A DNA stretch of 13,803 nucleotides from Pseudomonadota bacterium (GTDB lineage: Bacteria > Desulfobacterota > Desulfobacteria > Desulfobacterales > Desulfobacteraceae): NCBI GenBank assembly GCA_018812385.1, contig JAHJDU010000415.1:1-13803 (forward strand), read 5' to 3'. Each line of letters begins with the position of its first letter. Within the stretch, counting starts at the first letter, position 1. The notes beneath the pieces were generated by a model. The model was not told where the DNA came from, did no database searches, and saw only the letters and a list, made by a program, of their open reading frames with translations. Below are positions 11,471 to 13,803 of this stretch, one piece after another. Made by a program: the position numbers and the translations under genes.

Positions 11471-13803
11471 CTAAAAAGTATACCCGATTGAAAAATGAAA
11501 CTGACCTGAGTCCTCATTATCATCCGGGTTCAGTTTATATCCATATAAAAGCCCAACAGGACCAAGGGGGGTCATGTACCGGATGCCTGTCCCCACCGTG
11601 AACTTAAATTTTTCGTTTATACCTTCAATACCCTTGTCTTTCAATGATCCTGCATCCAAAAAAACAGGTAGTTCAAAATTCATACCCAGATCGATGCGGG
11701 CTTCAATTGAACCGGCAATTTGCGTCTTGCCTCCGGCAGGATCTCCAAGATTGTCAAGAAACAACTCGTTTTCTCCAAAACCCCTTACATCGGAAATGCC
11801 TCCTAGAAAGAAGAGCTGGTCATCAGGAAGCTTGGAATCCATGCCAAGATTCTGGATAAACCCGTACATTCCGTGAAATGCCAGCACAAGCCTTGGGAAT
11901 GCCTGGAAATAATATTTGGTTTTGACCCGGTATTTTATGAAATTATCAAGATCTTCCAGAACATCCCTATTGTATGCGGCTGATGTGTTAAAATAGAATC
12001 CCTCCGTGGGCTTTATAAAGGAATCAACCGTACTCCAGGTTAAAAAAGGGGTAATCGTGGCAATTCCTCTGGTAACATAAATTTCAGAATCAACCCCTTT
12101 TGACGTAGACACTGGATACTGCTCCCGGGATTCCAGGTTAAAACTTGTACCCAGTTTCAGGTAGCGAAAAAAATCTTTTTCAAATGAGAGTTCTGATCCA
12201 TATTTTCTGGAACCAAAACCCTGGTTTTTTAATTCTTCCTGGGACGCGTAAACGGAAAGCTGGGTTAGAATATATTGGGACATGAAATCAAAATCTTTTA
12301 TTCCCAGTATAGTTTCATACCCAATTCCTGAAATTTCAGCACCCAGAAACAGTTCCCTGTTCATTCCCATAAAGTTTTTGTCTCCTAAAGATACTGAAAA
12401 ATAAATATCCCTGGCTGTATCATATCCCAGACTTGCTTCAAGAAAATAGGGTTTTTTTTCTTCAACATCTGCTATAAAAAAGACCTGGTCGTAGTTCTCC
12501 TTAATTCCCAGTACCTTAAATTCCGCTTTTTCAATACTATTGATATTTCGAATATTTTTCTGCAACTCAAAAAATTTATTCAGAGACACGCTTTCATCAT
12601 CCGTGATGATATTATGTCTTAACAGAACAGAATCCTTTGTGCGAAAATTACCAAATGTCCAAACACCAGCAGCAGTCACATGCGTATTTTTATCTATGTG
12701 AAATTCAATTGAGCAGGTTTCTTTTTCTGTTTCAGGTTTTACCTGGGCCTCAACTTTTGCATATATGTATCCTTTTTCAGCAAGATAAGAAAGAATCGCC
12801 ATCCTGTCTTTTTGAACAAGAGATTTTACAAAAGGTTTGCCAGGCCTGATTTCAATAATTTGTCCGAGATCTTTTTCAAACTGATCAGGCAGGCCCTGAA
12901 AAGAGACCTTTGTTATGGTTTTTTGATACCCCTCGTTAACACTGAATATAACATCACCATAAACAATTCCGGCTTCATTTTTTTTATCCCAGAAGACATT
13001 TCCAGTCACTTTTGTGTCTACAAACCCTTGATTGATGTAATAGCTTTCCACAGCCTTTGTGTCATCGTGAAATTTGTTGTCAACAAATGGGCCGTCGTAG
13101 AGGAAGGCTTTTTCCAGGGTGAGGAGCTCTTTTTTCAACTCTTTTTCATTTATGGACTCAGATCCTTTAATAATTGAGGATCTTACAAGATACCGGGTGT
13201 TTTCTTCAATGATAATATGTATATCCCTTATTCGGCTGCCGGCTTCCTCGATATTTTTGGCCGTGTAGTTTACCCTACAGTCTTTATATCCGGCCTGTTC
13301 ATATCGTTTTTTAATATTTCTCAGGCTTTTTTTAAGCTCAAAATCATTGGAATTCCCTTTGGTTGACAGAATAAGATCTTTTTTAAGGGTATAGGTTAAA
13401 AACTGGTGGTTTCCGGAAAAGGTAATCCTGTATCTGGGGCCCTCATCAATATGTATTATGATTCCAATGGTTGTTGCCTGATCATTTTTTTCTAGATGAT
13501 AATTGATTACAACTTCGACAAATCCTTTTTTCCTGTAAAATGTCAGAAGTTTTTTCATATCCTTTTCAATATCCTCTTGAATGGATCTTTCCCCATTACT
13601 CCATAAAAAGATTGGAGGTTCATAAGACTTCATTTTCATTTTAAGGCTGGTATCGGAAAAGTTTTTGTTGCCGTGAAATTCAATCTTGTTTATTTTCAGG
13701 AATTCTTTTTTTTCAACGGAAATCAAAATAGCCAGTTCCAGTTCATCTGCTTGTTCAGGATTTATTTTAACGATGGGATCAATATACCCATTTTTTTTAT
13801 AAA
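11471..13803 (-). CDS. Omp85-family outer-membrane assembly protein with at least five complete POTRA domains (5' end outside the window)
   Basis: Omp85 proteins (BamA, TamA) fold or insert proteins into the outer membrane. The barrel is about residues 427-751, counted from a TTG at 13726. It carries the family's lid-loop motif VRGF (647-650, in GGISDVRGFGENE) and ends with the beta-signal FHFSIGYTF, whose last residue is phenylalanine. Before it lie five complete POTRA units, beginning near INKIEFHGN (12), YRITFSGNH (99), VRSSIIKGSE (181), ITKVSFQGL (271) and VWTFGNFRT (355). The frame stays open from 13726 to the right edge for 25 more codons (YKKNGYIDPIVKINPEQADE), the end of another POTRA, so the true start and signal peptide are off the window. 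Its neighbour is not ompH/skp, lpxD or fabZ, so it is probably an accessory Omp85 rather than the housekeeping BamA. Confidence 0.92.
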   Translation of the reverse strand, partial: YKKNGYIDPIVKINPEQADELELAILISVEKKEFLKINKIEFHGNKNFSDTSLKMKMKSYEPPIFLWSNGERSIQEDIEKDMKKLLTFYRKKGFVEVVINYHLEKNDQATTIGIIIHIDEGPRYRITFSGNHQFLTYTLKKDLILSTKGNSNDFELKKSLRNIKKRYEQAGYKDCRVNYTAKNIEEAGSRIRDIHIIIEENTRYLVRSSIIKGSESINEKELKKELLTLEKAFLYDGPFVDNKFHDDTKAVESYYINQGFVDTKVTGNVFWDKKNEAGIVYGDVIFSVNEGYQKTITKVSFQGLPDQFEKDLGQIIEIRPGKPFVKSLVQKDRMAILSYLAEKGYIYAKVEAQVKPETEKETCSIEFHIDKNTHVTAAGVWTFGNFRTKDSVLLRHNIITDDESVSLNKFFELQKNIRNINSIEKAEFKVLGIKENYDQVFFIADVEEKKPYFLEASLGYDTARDIYFSVSLGDKNFMGMNRELFLGAEISGIGYETILGIKDFDFMSQYILTQLSVYASQEELKNQGFGSRKYGSELSFEKDFFRYLKLGTSFNLESREQYPVSTSKGVDSEIYVTRGIATITPFLTWSTVDSFIKPTEGFYFNTSAAYNRDVLEDLDNFIKYRVKTKYYFQAFPRLVLAFHGMYGFIQNLGMDSKLPDDQLFFLGGISDVRGFGENELFLDNLGDPAGGKTQIAGSIEARIDLGMNFELPVFLDAGSLKDKGIEGINEKFKFTVGTGIRYMTPLGPVGLLYGYKLNPDDNEDSGQFHFSIGYTF

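Noticed and set aside
13724..13726. TTG start giving a 751-residue Omp85 protein
   Set aside because: The frame continues open to the window edge with clear POTRA sequence (YKKNGYID...), so this TTG is an internal leucine codon.

Overview
The window looks like a chromosomal segment of an AT-rich, anaerobic Gram-negative bacterium, most likely a deltaproteobacterium of the Desulfobacteraceae (Desulfobacter/Desulfobacula type). That is inferred from the HDOD-rich signalling, the AHL-lactonase-like metallo-hydrolase, the Omp85 protein with many POTRA domains and the Old Yellow Enzyme homologue. No rRNA or other marker fixes the taxon. I see no tRNA, rRNA, CRISPR array, transposase or integrase.

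Left part (1-3151, minus strand): a type I restriction-modification locus read leftward: hsdM, hsdS, then the start of an AAA ATPase resembling RloC-type guardians of type I systems, which runs off the left edge. hsdR is not in the window. Between hsdM and hsdS lies the wreck of a DUF1016/YhcG-type PDDEXK nuclease gene. Part of it is fused in frame to the end of hsdM, its nuclease core is deleted, and its C-terminus survives in another frame. Position 3152-3487 is a gene-free divergent region.

Middle-left (3488-5951): a metallo-beta-lactamase-fold hydrolase pseudogene with a good promoter but a deleted metal-binding core; a convergent, intact M24 metallopeptidase whose predicted promoter carries an inverted repeat exactly in its spacer; and a small 86-residue hypothetical gene preceded by a possible 10-codon leader peptide.

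Centre (5952-10144, plus strand): the most interesting unit. Three tightly spaced genes encode a soluble HDOD-GAF-histidine kinase, an ATPase-less protein built of MshEN-like helical half-repeats (the c-di-GMP-binding module of type II secretion/type IV pilus ATPases), and a FlhG/MinD-like P-loop protein. In the last, the signature lysine, the catalytic aspartate and the DTxAG motif are all replaced. I infer a cytoplasmic signalling module, possibly linked to nucleotide second messengers and cell-pole or surface-motility control. No response regulator is encoded next to it.

Right part (10160-13803, minus strand): an Old Yellow Enzyme-family flavoprotein with a C-terminal cysteine cluster, convergent with the FlhG-like gene. 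Upstream of it is a large Omp85 outer-membrane assembly protein with at least five full POTRA domains, whose 5' end is cut off by the right edge of the window.
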